A DNA stretch of 64,000 nucleotides from Paralichthys olivaceus (lineage: Eukaryota > Chordata > Actinopteri > Pleuronectiformes > Paralichthyidae): NCBI RefSeq assembly GCF_024713975.1, contig NC_091098.1, positions 11,876,816 to 11,940,815 of the forward strand. The letters are read 5' to 3'. Below the pieces are notes generated by a model, which worked only from the letters and a program-made list of their open reading frames with translations, did not search any database and was not told where the DNA came from. The translations under genes were made by a program, and so were the position numbers. Numbering within the stretch: the first letter of the stretch is position 1; the number at the start of each line of letters is the position of its first letter. Of this stretch, positions 38,950 through 52,200 are shown in pieces.

Positions 38950-41900
38950 GACCAAAGGTGACAGGGCCTGAACTCAGATTTGAAACTGTTTGTTTGGTCT
39001 GTTTTTAAATCATCCCTCAAAACTTGAGGCTCTTGTTGATTTTTAGCCAGTACTTGTTTCTTGTTTCATTTTCCTTTTGCTGTTTCTCTTAGAGGATGAG
39101 ATATCATTTTAACCACTGTCTTTGATTTTAGATTTTGTGTAATAATCTTTGCTGTAGTTGATATTTTAAATGATATGGTATTATTCAACTATTTGCCTTT
39201 GCTGGTTTGTTTTGTCCTCTTTGTGAGGCAGCTGATTTGAAAGGTGTAAAATAAATACAGTTATGATTCTGATTATCTTCATGTGTAGTCTTGGCGCTTA
39301 CTAAATAGCACCCAGTAAAAGAAAGAAAAGCGTGATCACATTACACCAGTACTGCCCTCTCTTCACCAGATTCCTTTTAAATTCTGATTTGATTCTTGAG
39401 ATTTTATCGCTTATTGTTTTAAATGGTTTGGCAAAACTTAATTTAGGTAAATTACACACACAGTTTTTTCTTTAATAAAAAAAAATCATGATTAATTAAT
39501 TATTCCCTGGGAAACCGGTACATATAAAATAAAAGACCTATCAGTCAATGTTAAAGAAATTCAACGAAAAAAAAAACTGGATCCACCGCGTTGGCCGAAT
39601 CTGTGCCCAAATACAGTATGATGGGTTGTTTCTTGGTCCATGTCCCATCGTTCCGCCAAGCTTCTATGAAATCCACTCTGTAGTGGGGGAAAACAACCTT
39701 CTTGGCAGAGGTAATAGTGTCAGACCGTGCCACAAAATGCCTTTCAAACAGACGGCCGCGCTATTTCACAGCAGAATAAGCACAGGTGTAAAACAATGTA
39801 ACAATTCACATGTAAGATTTACAATAGCTCTGTCTGTTCAAGTTTCCTTGTGAATGGTGATGATGAACAAGCACCCTGAGGCTGGGGAGCTAAATTAAAT
39901 TAATCCAGCACTAATTTTATTTTGTTATTTTTGGCGTCGCCTGTGAAAAGGTTCCTGTTGAAAATTGAGACGTTATAGTGTGCATGCTGACTTTTGTCTG
40001 TAAACTTCACTTCACCACACTGTGGAAGAAAAGATACCCTATGTTTTCCAAAAAGATACCCTATGTTTTGTTGACACAAGATGTAGTCATCTGCAGTGAG
40101 GCAACTTGATGATGTATACAGTCTCTTGAAAAGTGCAACTGACAATATAATCAGATTTGATTGAATAAAATTCTGCTCTGCACCAGGAAATCTCTTCCAG
40201 GTCAAATCTAACCACAAAAACGTGAGAATCTTTTCGATGTCTATTAAAATAAATGTCATCTGTTTTACACAATGATAGATGTCACACTGTTTACTCAATA
40301 CCCCCTTATACAAACACTGACAAGCCACTCAGTTATATATGAATCATTAGTGATGAGATTTTAAGGCCTACTTCCTCCTAAAGAGCAAGAAGGACTGATG
40401 GTAAATTAACCAACTACTCACTGTCACTCCTTTCAAGCCCTTTGGACAGAACCCACCCTTCCAGCATTCACATGACACAGATAGTCCTCCCACATGCACG
40501 TAGTCAACAAAGTAGATTTGTGTTAAGAAATCTACCCAAGACCATAAAAAATTGGCTCCACCTGGCTCCACTTCCTCTGTCTCAGCCTGCTACAATGAAG
40601 ACTTGACTATTTTACAAAAACAACAAAACCAGTTTGGACACTGGTCATTGCTGTATTGTTCCTTGTAGGTGAGGCAGCCTGGTTGCTCTGGACTCTGGGG
40701 AGGTTTTCTTCCTCCTAAGCTTTTGTGTAGTTCCTCTGTTTTACTACACAAACACATAAACACACACATACAGAGGGAAAGATAGACACGGTGCATACGC
40801 CTTGATTGCATCTGGTAGCCCGGACTGAACCCCTATCTCTCCCAGCCTGTTATCAAATTAAGTGAGATGTCGGTAGCCTCAAAGGAAAAATGTTACAGTA
40901 AGACAGAGATAAGCATGTTTTATATGGTCTGATAGCTCTAACTTGGTGTAATAAATGCATTTAGGCTGTAGTATGGTTTCTTCATTAAATATTCTGGTCT
41001 GTGGATCTGTTCAGACAAATAAAACAATACATAATTCTATAAAAACTGTTATTTTATTCTTGGCGTTTAATTTTCTAAGCTCATTCACTTCTATTGACAT
41101 TCATTTCTTCATCTCGGTGTGAGGGCATAATTACATTTATCCATTGAACGTTTCTAATAAATAGCTCAGTTCATGTTCCAGGTAGAAAGTCACCTGACAC
41201 GCCTGCTTACCGTCATCATACCTCTGATATCCCAGAGTGCTTCACACAATGAATTGCCTGTTTTGTCTGGATTACCAGAACGGTAGTGAGTGAGTGAAGG
41301 AGGGCAGCTGTCTCACTCGGTGCTGTGTCATCCGTGATGATTGAGTCACTGTGAGTAAGAGGGGGAAGTTGCACTATGTTGTATTGTGCAGACAGTTAGC
41401 ATGTCAAGCAGGGAGCTAAGAATGGGGGCATAACTGGGTGACTCACCAAAATACTGTTGAAAAATCAGCCAAGTATACAGAGACAATATTAACAAATAGG
41501 TAATGGCTAAGTTTTTCTTAATGTCTTTTGTATTTGATCAAAAATACTGAAGTCTTGATGTTGAAAGAATAAACATGCTTTGACTTGTCTAATAGAATCC
41601 AATTGGATTGCAGTGGAAGCGCAACAGTTCGCATATGTAATAATCTAATTCCCACACTGTGTTATTTTGCTTTATTCATAAATCCTCAACACATCCACTG
41701 CTTCCTCTTTTCATCACTGTCACAGTTCCTCTCAGTCATACAGGATAGAAGTCGTGACCAAATAGCTTCCTTCTCAATTTACCAATACGTTGTTAAATGT
41801 CCATCTTAAAAGTTGCCGATTGTTTGTTTGTTTTAATATAGTTGTTGCTGTTAATGTGCTTGCAGACATCTTCCTATTTATATGTCAGGGACAAATTAAG

Positions 41901-42760
41901 CATCAGCTTTCAGTCATGTCCCATATTCACTCTCCTTTTGTTACTTGGAAAGAAAAGTGCTGTACAAATAAAGTTAGTATTATTATTCTGTAAGAGGTAT
42001 GCAGTGTGTAGTAGTAGAGACTGATAAGGCTGAATTACACAGTAAAACCAAAACAATGCAGCAGCGGTGCATGGGGTGATAAACCCTTGGGGATATGTGA
42101 AACTATTGATAATTGGATTTAATGTGATTGTGGTTCTGAATGTATCTAAAGGTCCAGTGTTTAAGATTTAGGTGAAAGGGAACTATTGGCAGAATGTGGG
42201 GTATTAAGCTGCAATGTGCAACTTCACCACTAGATGTCACTAAATTCTACACACTGAATCTTTAAGCGGTAACATCATTCTCCTCTAATATCTCCATTGC
42301 CTCCAGATGGAGTTTTATGCAATTGTTATCTCATTTTATAAAACTATTCTTTTTCAAACTGTCTATCTTAATTGAATGCCATCTTTATTTCATTAAAAGT
42401 AACACTCTCATGTTCACATGATTGCATCTTCACTCCTTTTAGCCAGCAGGCTAACGCACAAATCTGTAGTCATCTTCAGTTAGCACAGTTCAAATATTAT
42501 TCCATGTTCACCACACAGTATAAAACATCAAAAGAGGGCGCTACATTTGTTTAGACACAACAGTGTAAATGTGCAAGATGAAAAATGACTTTCAAACATA
42601 GTATAATCTAGAATTTAAAATTCAGTTCAAGTCTTTTTTTGTCCATTGTACTCAGTTACAATGACAAGGCATCACAGACAGCAGAATTCAATGAAACAAC
42701 AACAGTTTACACTGATATTAAACTTCGTTCATTTTGTCTTGAAGTAAGCTACACTGTATA
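38950..42760. other. intergenic region between tmem51 and kazn
   Basis: No exon recognised. It contains a 17-bp direct duplication (AAGATACCCTATGTTTT at about 40,031 and 40,053), a LINE-tail-like phrase near 41,946-41,990 (AAAGTGCTGTACAAATAAAG) and a short MITE at 42,147-42,265. The open frames are short and unsupported. Confidence 0.55.
42147..42265. mobile_element. internally deleted miniature element, 119 bp
   Basis: Starts TAAAGGTCCAGTGTTTAAGA and ends CTACACACTGAATCTTTAA, imperfect inverted ends. It shares both ends and the CACTTCACCACTAGATGTC-type phrase with the 345-bp element at 46,585-46,929 but lacks most of the interior, so it is a deletion derivative. Confidence 0.75.
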
Positions 42761-42768
42761 TACAAAGT

Positions 42769-42774
42769 TTTATT
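42769..42774 (-). terminator. probable poly(A) signal of kazn
   Basis: AATAAA on the minus strand about 300 bases beyond the long-isoform stop codon at 43,076-43,078. Confidence 0.45.
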
Positions 42775-43075
42775 TATCTCATTTCCCTCAGAGAAACAGC
42801 CTTTGTCAATATCAACTAGTCAACAAAAACAAACTACATAGAAAAATAATCCTTTAGCTTGATTCCGTCCTTCATTCTGTGGAAGAATCTACTCACCACT
42901 TACTCACAGTGATTCTTGAAAAAGTTTTGCTCAAATCAGGAAACGTGTAAAAACGAATCCTGTCCCTTTTTAAAAAGTGCAATCTGTCCTCTAAAGGCTC
43001 ATTTGTAGAAATAAGAAAACATCCCATGTTTGGGGCGTAGAGAGAGAGGATGTCTAGTGCTGCATTCTGATGACC

Positions 43076-43234
43076 TCACACGTTGGAGACCTCGATGCTG
43101 GTGTAACCGTGAATCGGACTTCCCTCGGTTCTGGGCGGAGTCTGGTCTCGAACATCCCGAGGGAGAGAGCTGTAGCTGCCATGGCAACTCAAGTCCCGCC
43201 CACTGCGGGCTTTAGGGCTGAAGCCTGTTGGAGG
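43076..43234 (-). CDS. kazn: kazn terminal coding exon
   Basis: Opens after TTTCTAG with PPTGFSPKARSGRDLS and ends HGYTSIEVSNV then TGA, 52 residues. The C-terminal ten residues match the human long isoform closely while the rest is diverged, as expected for the disordered tail. An acceptor nine bases further in (CCAACAG) would begin GC TTC and does not fit the phase 0 end of the preceding exon, so the TTTCTAG acceptor is preferred. Confidence 0.8.
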   Translation of the reverse strand, partial: PPTGFSPKARSGRDLSCHGSYSSLPRDVRDQTPPRTEGSPIHGYTSIEVSNV

Positions 43235-46200
43235 CTAGAAATGAAACACACATTCATAACAAATCAACTAAGGCGCTTTTTCACTGTTTAACAGCTGCTG
43301 ATGATCAAATATATCATGAGAGAAATGCTCAGTTATTGAAACATCTTTTTTCCATCAATCAACTAAATACTTTTTGTGTGCAGTACATTGTCTTCTGCCT
43401 CATGCCATGCAACTGCACTATATTCACAATCTATTTGAAGTTGTATAAATGCTGTGTCAAAGGTCAAATAGTGCCCAAGCCTGATTCGGATACTCAAAAC
43501 AAAACATAGACCAAAGCTGATTCTGAAGAGAGGAACAGCTCAAGTTTTTTTCTTTCCCACCTTGACAGCCCTCCGTCTCAGCGAACCCTCGTCATCATTG
43601 TGACGACCGGCAGAGCTGGGAGGTCGGCCCAGCGAGTTCTGACGATGTGGGGTCGGCGGTGTTCCCAGGCCTAAACGCTCATAGTCCTGTTTGACGTCTG
43701 TCCTGCAGGGAGCATAGGAGGGATCAGGTTGTTGGGGAGAGCTGCTTATGACATCTGAAAGACATTTCAATGCACCTTTGTGCAACATTTACAGATAAAT
43801 AAAATAAAAGCACATGTTATCATAGAGGGTCCTTAATGGTGACTACCTGCACATTAACGCTTCAGTGAGAAGAACTATAGTGGAATCTGTTGTGGTGTGT
43901 TTAAGTGGACGTCTCTCACCTGGCAGAGCCAATCAGGGCTTTCATCTCCTCGACGAGGTGTCGACGAACCATGTGCTTGCTATTGGGAATCCCCAGTGCT
44001 GTTGCCATGGCGTCAGTGTTGAATGTGGGGTCAAGCACCATGACAGCTCCATGAACTCCACTGTTAAGGAGACTTTCTGCAAACTCCTGCACAGGTGGAT
44101 GGAGAGAGGAGCAGTGAGTGAACTAAATTCTCGGATGAAAAAACAACAGCCAATACTGACTGGAGGAAAAAAGGGAGATTACAACAGTTACTCAGAATTG
44201 ATGCCAAATGTGAGCTGACTCAAAGGACATATTAACTGATGTGTTGATGTCAGAATAAATTCTCTATAAAAACGACATGAGCATATTAACAGGATTGTGA
44301 GTCGTGAGTCCACACGGCCTTAATGTGGTCGTGCCTCATAAAGGAAATGTTTTCCATTTCTAATGTTGATGGGGGGATATTCATATTGCAGCATCACCAC
44401 AGAGGCTGAAATGTAAAAGGATTTGTAATCAACCAGTAACAGCTTACAAGTACAATATCAAAGGCTTTCTATCACACTGTGAAGCTGGGGAAAGCTGAGC
44501 AAACACAGGAGCCTCCACTACTCTCAGTGCAACATGACAGCTTATAATACATATTTATTCAAAGTAATTATACATTTAGTAATAAACTGTATGGAAAATG
44601 TTGTATTTTAATCAGCTTCAGTTTTTCTTTCAAGGTATGAGTTTAAAAAAGATAATATAAACTTTCTATAGTGGTAAGGTCTGTCAGAGCGTCTTATGTG
44701 TTCAGTGTTTCAGGTGCATTCTTTCTCTGTCCCCACCTTCAAGTCAATGTCTCTGATCCACTTCATGACACGATGAGACGTCCACACCAATGGATCCACG
44801 TTCTGATGCTCACACTGCACCCGGCGAGCCTGCAGTGCCTGGAAACCATTGTAACAAACAGGATGTATTTTCCGTTTACTGTAACCACATTCGCTGCTGT
44901 CTGTGATCCTGACTTATGGATCCACACTTACCTCCTTGTCAAAGTTGAGTAAGTGCAGCAGTTCGATACCCAGCTGCAGGCTGACCTGGTGGAACTTCTT
45001 GGTGATGTTGAGGTGACGTTCAAGGTCCCGACGTGTGAGAGAGTTAAGCATGCGCCCGTCCACCAAGTGATTGTGAAAGGCCTGGGCGTACTGAGGCAAG
45101 CCCACATCGCTTAACCAGGCCTTGGCCACCCAGTGGTGGTCCATGTCTGCAGCCTTGGACAGCCTGCAGGCAAACAGTGTCACAGTCGTTTCTCACTCAG
45201 CCGTGAGAAACGACTGTGCTTTAGCCACAGTAAACACACAAGGTGAATCCCACTGATGTTAATAATACTCTAACTTCAATGATGTTGACATATGAGGTTT
45301 GAGTGAAATTTCTTGGAAACTCTTGGGTGGATTTCTGGGAGATTTTGAAATCCATGTGCCTGTCATGATGACTCATAACAGCCTCAGAGTAAAAGAACCC
45401 AGTGTATGGAGCTGCTGTGCCTACTGCAGACCCGCATGCATGACTGTAGCCGACACATATCTGCACACAAAACGACTTCTACCATCACAATGCAATGAGG
45501 TGAATGAAGTGTCCAAAACATTTTGGAAATTACAGAACTGAAAGTAGTTGATAAAAAACAGCAACTTTGATAATCCAACTATTTAAAAAACTAAAGTTTA
45601 TACCAAAATGATTAACTGGCAGCTCCGGCTTTAAAAAAAACATGTCGGTTATTCTTGAAGAAATAAAAGAAAACCTGGTGATATGATTGATTATTTGTAA
45701 TTTGGGTTGAAATCACCCCATAATCTATTTAATGCTGTTGTTTCTAAATGCACTCCGGACAGATGTTATTGCTGGACTAACACAGAAAGGTTTTTAGATG
45801 AACTGAACTGTAAAACATGATCTGTTAGAGGATGTTTTTAAAACAATTGTAAAGATAATGACATAATCACAGCTTTATGTCTACCCATTCATTATTCTAT
45901 AAAAGTCAATAGTATAACTTCTGAGATTAATAAAATGATCAGACTGCATGCTGTAAATACTTTTACTATACATCACCAACAGATGGTGCTCTTGCATTAC
46001 TACGTATTATATAGTTTATAGAAGAGTCTTCTGTGTCCCTTCCTCACCCTCTACCGTTGTCAGCATCTCTGTAGTCCTCGATGGCCAGGCGAAGTTTCCT
46101 GCGATGCATTAAACTGCTGACACCTAAACCCAGCTCCAGGTCCTCATCTGTCAGCCCCAGTAAGACCTGCAACATGTCAAAGTAGTTGTTAGTGGTTGAA

Positions 46201-49200
46201 CTGTTATAGAAACTACAACCACACAGCCAAAGCATCCTGTGAACAAAACCAGGATCATAGATTGAAATGTGACACATTGGTGAACTACACATTTGCAATA
46301 GATTTGATAGATATGGATTATCTATCAATCTAAAAATGAGTCAAGAATAAGTAAGTAACACTGCAGTGACATGAAAGTCTAGCCACCAGAAGTACTACAA
46401 AGCTGTCACTGTAAAGGAGTATGTGCTCATGGAGATATTGACAATATTTTAAATAACTGAGGCAGAGTATTGAAGCCAAATATAAATACAGATTAATTAA
46501 ATGATAAATAACTTAAACTGACATAGCCTGTCAAATGATGGTAAAGCAGATGTAAGTGTCTTAAAAAAAAGGGAAGAATAAAACTTAAAGGTCCAGTGTG
46601 TAAGATTTAGGTGGAAGGAATCTATTGGCAGAAATTAATTATGAATTAATCCTAGTGATGGTGTCATTAGTGTTTGATCTAAATGGTATGAATTGTTTTT
46701 TTCTTTACCCTAGAATGGGCTCTTATATTTAAATACTTTATATTTGCATATGGAGCGGGTCCTCTCTACGGAGGTCGCCATGTTGTTTAAAGTAGTTCAG
46801 ACTGGACAATCTAAACACCTTTTGGGTTGTTATGACAACTGAAGGCTACAGGGTGAGGTGAGGGGTATTCAGCTGCAACATGACACTTCACCACTAGATG
46901 TCACTAAATTCTACACACTGAACCCTTAAAGTATAAAACTAGAGATATAAAAAAACATAAAATCAATGTCTGGTTTTATCCAACCTTGCCACTCTTGATG
47001 TTTTCTGAGCAGGTGCGGATGTACATGGGCATCGCCATGACAACCTCTAGCCAGGCCTGCACAGTGCCTGCCCTCCACTGAGACATGGGTGTGGTCCTGG
47101 CCAGCTCCACCTGCTGGAGGCGGTCCAGCTGGTCCTCTGACCCGTCTGAGAGGCTGTGGCGAGTGGGGCTGGATAGGCCATCTGAGTCTGGGCGGTTGGG
47201 TTGTTGGGTTGGTGGGTGAGGGAAGGGGGTGGGGGTGGGGGACACATGTGGATGATGTAGTTGAGGTGGTGAGTGTTGGAGGTGGCAGTGGGTGTAGTGA
47301 GCAATGAAAGAGCAACATGTTCAATAAAACATAGCGCAGTAAAAATGAAAATCAGTTTAACAAAATTAGTCCAGTGGGGGGAAAGGAAACTAGACATAAG
47401 TGATTTCTTCAAAACAAACAGGCTTATTACAACATCCTACGCTTTTGGCTGCACGACAACAAGCCAAGCATTTGCCAGAGATGCTGTAAACAGAAGTTGC
47501 AGTTGCTTTTATAAGCAGCTCCACACATAAGAAGTCCATTAAACAGGCAGCTGTTTGAGCTGCCGAGCTAACGTGAATCATCTGTCTAAATTAGCCCGTA
47601 GCAGCAACTCAATGGAAATTAAAGGCCTGTTCAATTTATACTTTGATGCTTTATGATCACATAAAGTCTGCCTCACATTTGCAATTCACACTATGTAGAA
47701 TCTAGCTTTAGATAATAATGAGTCATTTTAATGTTCTTAAATTTTTTTTCCTATAATCTATTTTTGCTTACCTGTTGTGTTAGTCACATGCATTTTCTAA
47801 ACATTTCAGTGTGTAATGGAATCAGGCCAAGAAATCATCTACCACAGTTCATTCATTTTAGTCAGAAACATTTCTCTGTCTCTACCAGCAGGGGGCACTC
47901 TAGCACCAGTCTAGGCCTCAGCAATGGGTCACCTAAAGCATCACGTGTTGTTCTTATTATTTCGAACACATCATTGTTCTGACTGTTTATGACATACATG
48001 TGTGGAGGTGTGCCGTCAGTCTGTGCAGCATCACAGACAACAGAGAAACTACTGTAAACTACACATCCAGCACTAAATGATGAGGAGAGCAAATAGATGG
48101 TCTCACAGAATCAGCAAGACAAGTCCTTCTGTTTGATGACATACCTAAATATCATCCTGCCACCACACTCCTCTAAAACCATCAGCACAGATACTAAACC
48201 GCTCTTGATGCAGTCTTACATATACATATAGCCATGAATCCTGTGGCTCACCCGCTGACCGTACATGATCTGAAACCGTAAGGGCCCTTTGGAAAATAAC
48301 GAGCCACAGATAAATGTATCCACCTGACAGTTCAATCATAAAGGACGGCCACAGAATCCCGAAATCCTTCCTGTTCGACTCTTTACTCTAAAAAACATGC
48401 ATTTAATTTCACTTGTTATTTCAGTGGGAAAAACAAAGATGTGAGGGTGACGGATGGTCTCTACCTGAATTTTCACTTCTGTTTTTTAAGCAAAAAACAG
48501 TGGGAACGTTTTCAGCAATCTCAGTGTACCATCATGTTTGTACTCAAAAAGACAGATAGTCACAACTGAATGATTGTGATTTTGGATTTAAAATCAGTTA
48601 GTCATTTCAAACTGGATGCTTTTATGTGCCCCCCTAAGAGCAAAGCATAGACTGAATGTGCACTTCTTAGATGATTTCATTTCAAGCTCAATCAACTTTC
48701 TGCCAGAAATGCACTCTGAGATAAACTCCAGATGTAAGATCTTTTTTTTTTCACGCTTTAACAAAGATGTCACAACATTACAACTGGAAAATTGACTGTT
48801 GACTTGAAGTTGGACACTGTGATAGTTAGGTGCTCTTGTGGGGCTGGCCATACTATACCTATAAATATACTATACTATAAACTATAAATATAAATTGTTA
48901 TTCTGTGTGTTTATGAGAACCACAGACTATACATACTGTAAGGAAGGTATGACAGAATACCAATATGTACACTACACATAGGACAAAAAATCACAGTTGT
49001 TTTAACTTGTCTGTTAACTGTTAAATGAAAATAGTTTTGATATTTGGTAAAAGGGTTTTACTATCTGAAGTGTATACTGAATTAATATTAGTGCTTCAGA
49101 TAAAGTCCCCTTTGTTCAGCAGGAGCTCAATATTATATTCACTGTGACGCTCCATTGCCTTTGGATGGTTTGCATCAGAATCAGACAGAACTTGAAGAAG

Positions 49201-52200
49201 TGTTGTGTGAGAGTTAGAAGGCATCTGCAAACACAGCTTGCAACCCAGCACAAGTCATTTTAAAGCAATTGGAGCCGGTGCAGCTCGGTCTTACTGATCA
49301 CTTCATGGGTCACTTGACTGTGTTGAGAGTCCGGTGCAGGTCAGACAAGAGGGGTCAGTGTTAGAGGTCAGGGGTCAAACCAAGGCAGAACATTATTGAC
49401 ACCATGTGCTGACACATATGAGTTCTGTTCCAACAATCCGACATGGCTTCCTTTCCCTCCTCCACTATTTTTCTTCTTATTGATTTCAATACAACAGAAG
49501 AGGAAATTAATGCTTTCCAGTCGTAATGAGGAGATGAAAGTGGGATAGAGAGGAAAGGAGGCCATGTGGAAGCTTTCGGGAAGCGGTCCTGTCACAGAGG
49601 AACTTGCAGGGTTGAGGGAAGCTTACGTATATATGTTATAAATGGCAGCCACCGCCTCCCGGCATAACGGGACAAATCAGGATTAGAGCCAAACCACAAC
49701 AAAATGAACACGTACACACACAAACATCAACACAGGGAAAGAGAGGACAGCCACATGGAAATTCATCGATACTTATTTTATTTTAAAATAATCTTATTTT
49801 TCTCATTTAGTTCTTTTGAGGGTCATTTTTTTGCCATGCCTTTAAAAGTTTGCTACTAGCCACTTCTAAACATCTCAGGACCTCATGGTAGAAGTCCTCC
49901 AACGAGGCCTACATCTTTGACTTTAAATAAAAGCTCTTTCATAATAATATTAATAATTTCATTTCTGCAATGTTATCTCATTTACAAAAAGGAAAATATC
50001 CGTGGAAAAAAAAAAGACAAAAAAGACCGTGGCTCAAAACATAAACTGATACAATATTTTTCAATTGATATGTTTATCCCCCCCATCAGCAGAGGAGCAT
50101 AAAGGTTGTTTACATGAAAAAATAAAAGTAGCCTAGAGTTTTATACATGTCATTGAATGTGTAATGAACTGGTTGAGCTGTTGTTTTTATACATATAATT
50201 TAATACATGACGACTAATCTTGGAATCACCTCAGCGATTCGCTTCGGAATCTGCGAGCCCGAGTGTAGGATGAGCTCAGGGTTAAATGATAATCCCCTCA
50301 CTGCTTACACTGGCACTCTTTTGACAAGCATTGTGGTTAAATACAGCTCCAACGTAATCTGTGACTCTACAGTGTCTCAGGTGAGACTGACAAATACCCA
50401 GTGTTAGTTTAATATCAGGGAGAGAAAAGACTTCCTGGCGGGGCAGTGCAGACTCCGGCTCAATCCAATGCAAGGATGAAAATAATCCAATGTCTTTAGT
50501 CATTCTTTTGCTTGAAGAAATGCTATTAACCTTTGGCACAGAGTTAATTGCTTTTTTTTTGCAGCAGTGGCTTGAACTGACACTTGCTATTGTTAAAGCA
50601 GTTCACCCAATGTTGCTCCATCATCAGGTCGTTAAAATGAAGCCCTGATTTTCTGGTAAAATGACCTAATTCCTGGGGTTTGAAGAAGAGGTAATCAGTC
50701 TAATAATTACTGTGTTTGTATAATTCATGTTGATGTTATCACTAATTTTGAGATAATATTTTTTTTTTGGATTGGCTTTTGCCAGAATAACTCTACTTCC
50801 AACAGCTTTTTTAAGTGTTCATAAAACGATAGCTGGAGGCGACTTTCAGATCTTGCAGAGAGAGAACGGTACAAAGCCCCATTAATGAATGAATGGAATA
50901 ATTATTTCATCATTCAAAACGTAGCACTGACTGTTGACTTTGTTGACCTCTACTGTTTCAAATGTAAATTTGCATGAAGAGCCTGGTAGGTGCAGATTAA
51001 AACACATTTAGTTTGGGATGTTAAGCTCTTTAAAGGTTTATCTGAGCAGCAGTGGGTCATCACTTCATTTAAAATGGAGGAAATCATGAATAAACACCAT
51101 GAAATCAGTAACTGACCTCTCTTTTTTTTCAGTTTTGTCACCGTCTTGACAACATAGCCAGAGAAAGACATTAGTGTTTAGAAGGGTTTTGTTCAACATG
51201 CATTTGTGGACTGGGACTACTTGCATGCATGTCACACATGTAGCTTCTATCCTGACAGATAGAAAACACATTTCTTACATTTCCTGTTTGGCGTCATGTT
51301 GCTGCGGAACAAACTGTTCTGCATAGAAAGTTCAGTCCTCGCTTAGCAACGTCTTTGAAGTCTCATTTGAGAAAACATCAAGGAGTGCTTCTGCACAGTT
51401 TTCTTGGCGGTTGATGGATGTGTCGTGCAACCGCGCTGGAGGTGGATTTGAGGAGTCTGCATGTTGCCTACAGGAAACTGTTCTCGTCATGGCAGTGTGG
51501 AAGGAGGGGGATGGACCAGGCAGGACAGTAAACAGGGAGGAGTTTAAGTTAAAAGGTAGTGAGAGGAGGGGGAGTACATGTCAAAAATAACAAAAGGCAT
51601 TCAGGACGAGGAGACATTTACACGCACAAAGTGCACATCAACTGTTGTTATTTACAAGTACAGCAGTCCTTCAAGTTTCCAGTTGAGTGAAAACAAAAAG
51701 TCAAAATGTGAAGAACAATTAAAAGATCCAATAACACAGCCGCTTTGGAGGGCAGATACAATAGAACACATCCATGTGGTCGCTGTTTCACACTGTTCAC
51801 TCTATTTACACAACCGTACATACATACAGGTGCAATTTGCTCGTCAAGGTTTACACTTCAGCCAAGCAAGACGCGCCTCTGGCTTCTGACATGGCCTCCG
51901 ACCATGGAGGACACACATGCACACACTCCCACACACGTGCACACGCAAGTATGCATGCGTGTGAGCTTGCACAGGCACACACATTATTATATCTGTACAC
52001 GCTGACATCAAACACACCCATCCTCTTGCACACACATGCACACACACTTTAACACAATTTTGTCTTCTGATAATTTGCCACAACGGCTCTTCAGGTAGTT
52101 CGCTCGGACATGTGTGCTTTACCAGTCTGCATCTTCCTCAATGTAATAATCAGGTGTTGAAGTACCATCAAACAAACCAGGGTCGAGGGACTTGCGTTGC

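Noticed and set aside
39900..40328. 142-codon minus-strand frame between tmem51 and kazn
   Set aside because: No recognisable domain and it runs over a 17-bp direct duplication; looks like chance.
43076..43225. Alternative start of the last kazn exon after CCAACAG
   Set aside because: It would need one leftover base from the previous exon, which ends in phase 0; the TTTCTAG acceptor keeps the frame.
47047..47412. Proline-rich minus-strand frame beside the SAM1 exon
   Set aside because: It is another reading frame of the exon plus a CCCACC-rich intron; the exon frame matching kazrin is a different one.
51895..52052. Possible tandem or CRISPR-like repeat
   Set aside because: It is an irregular CA-rich low-complexity stretch without unit spacing.
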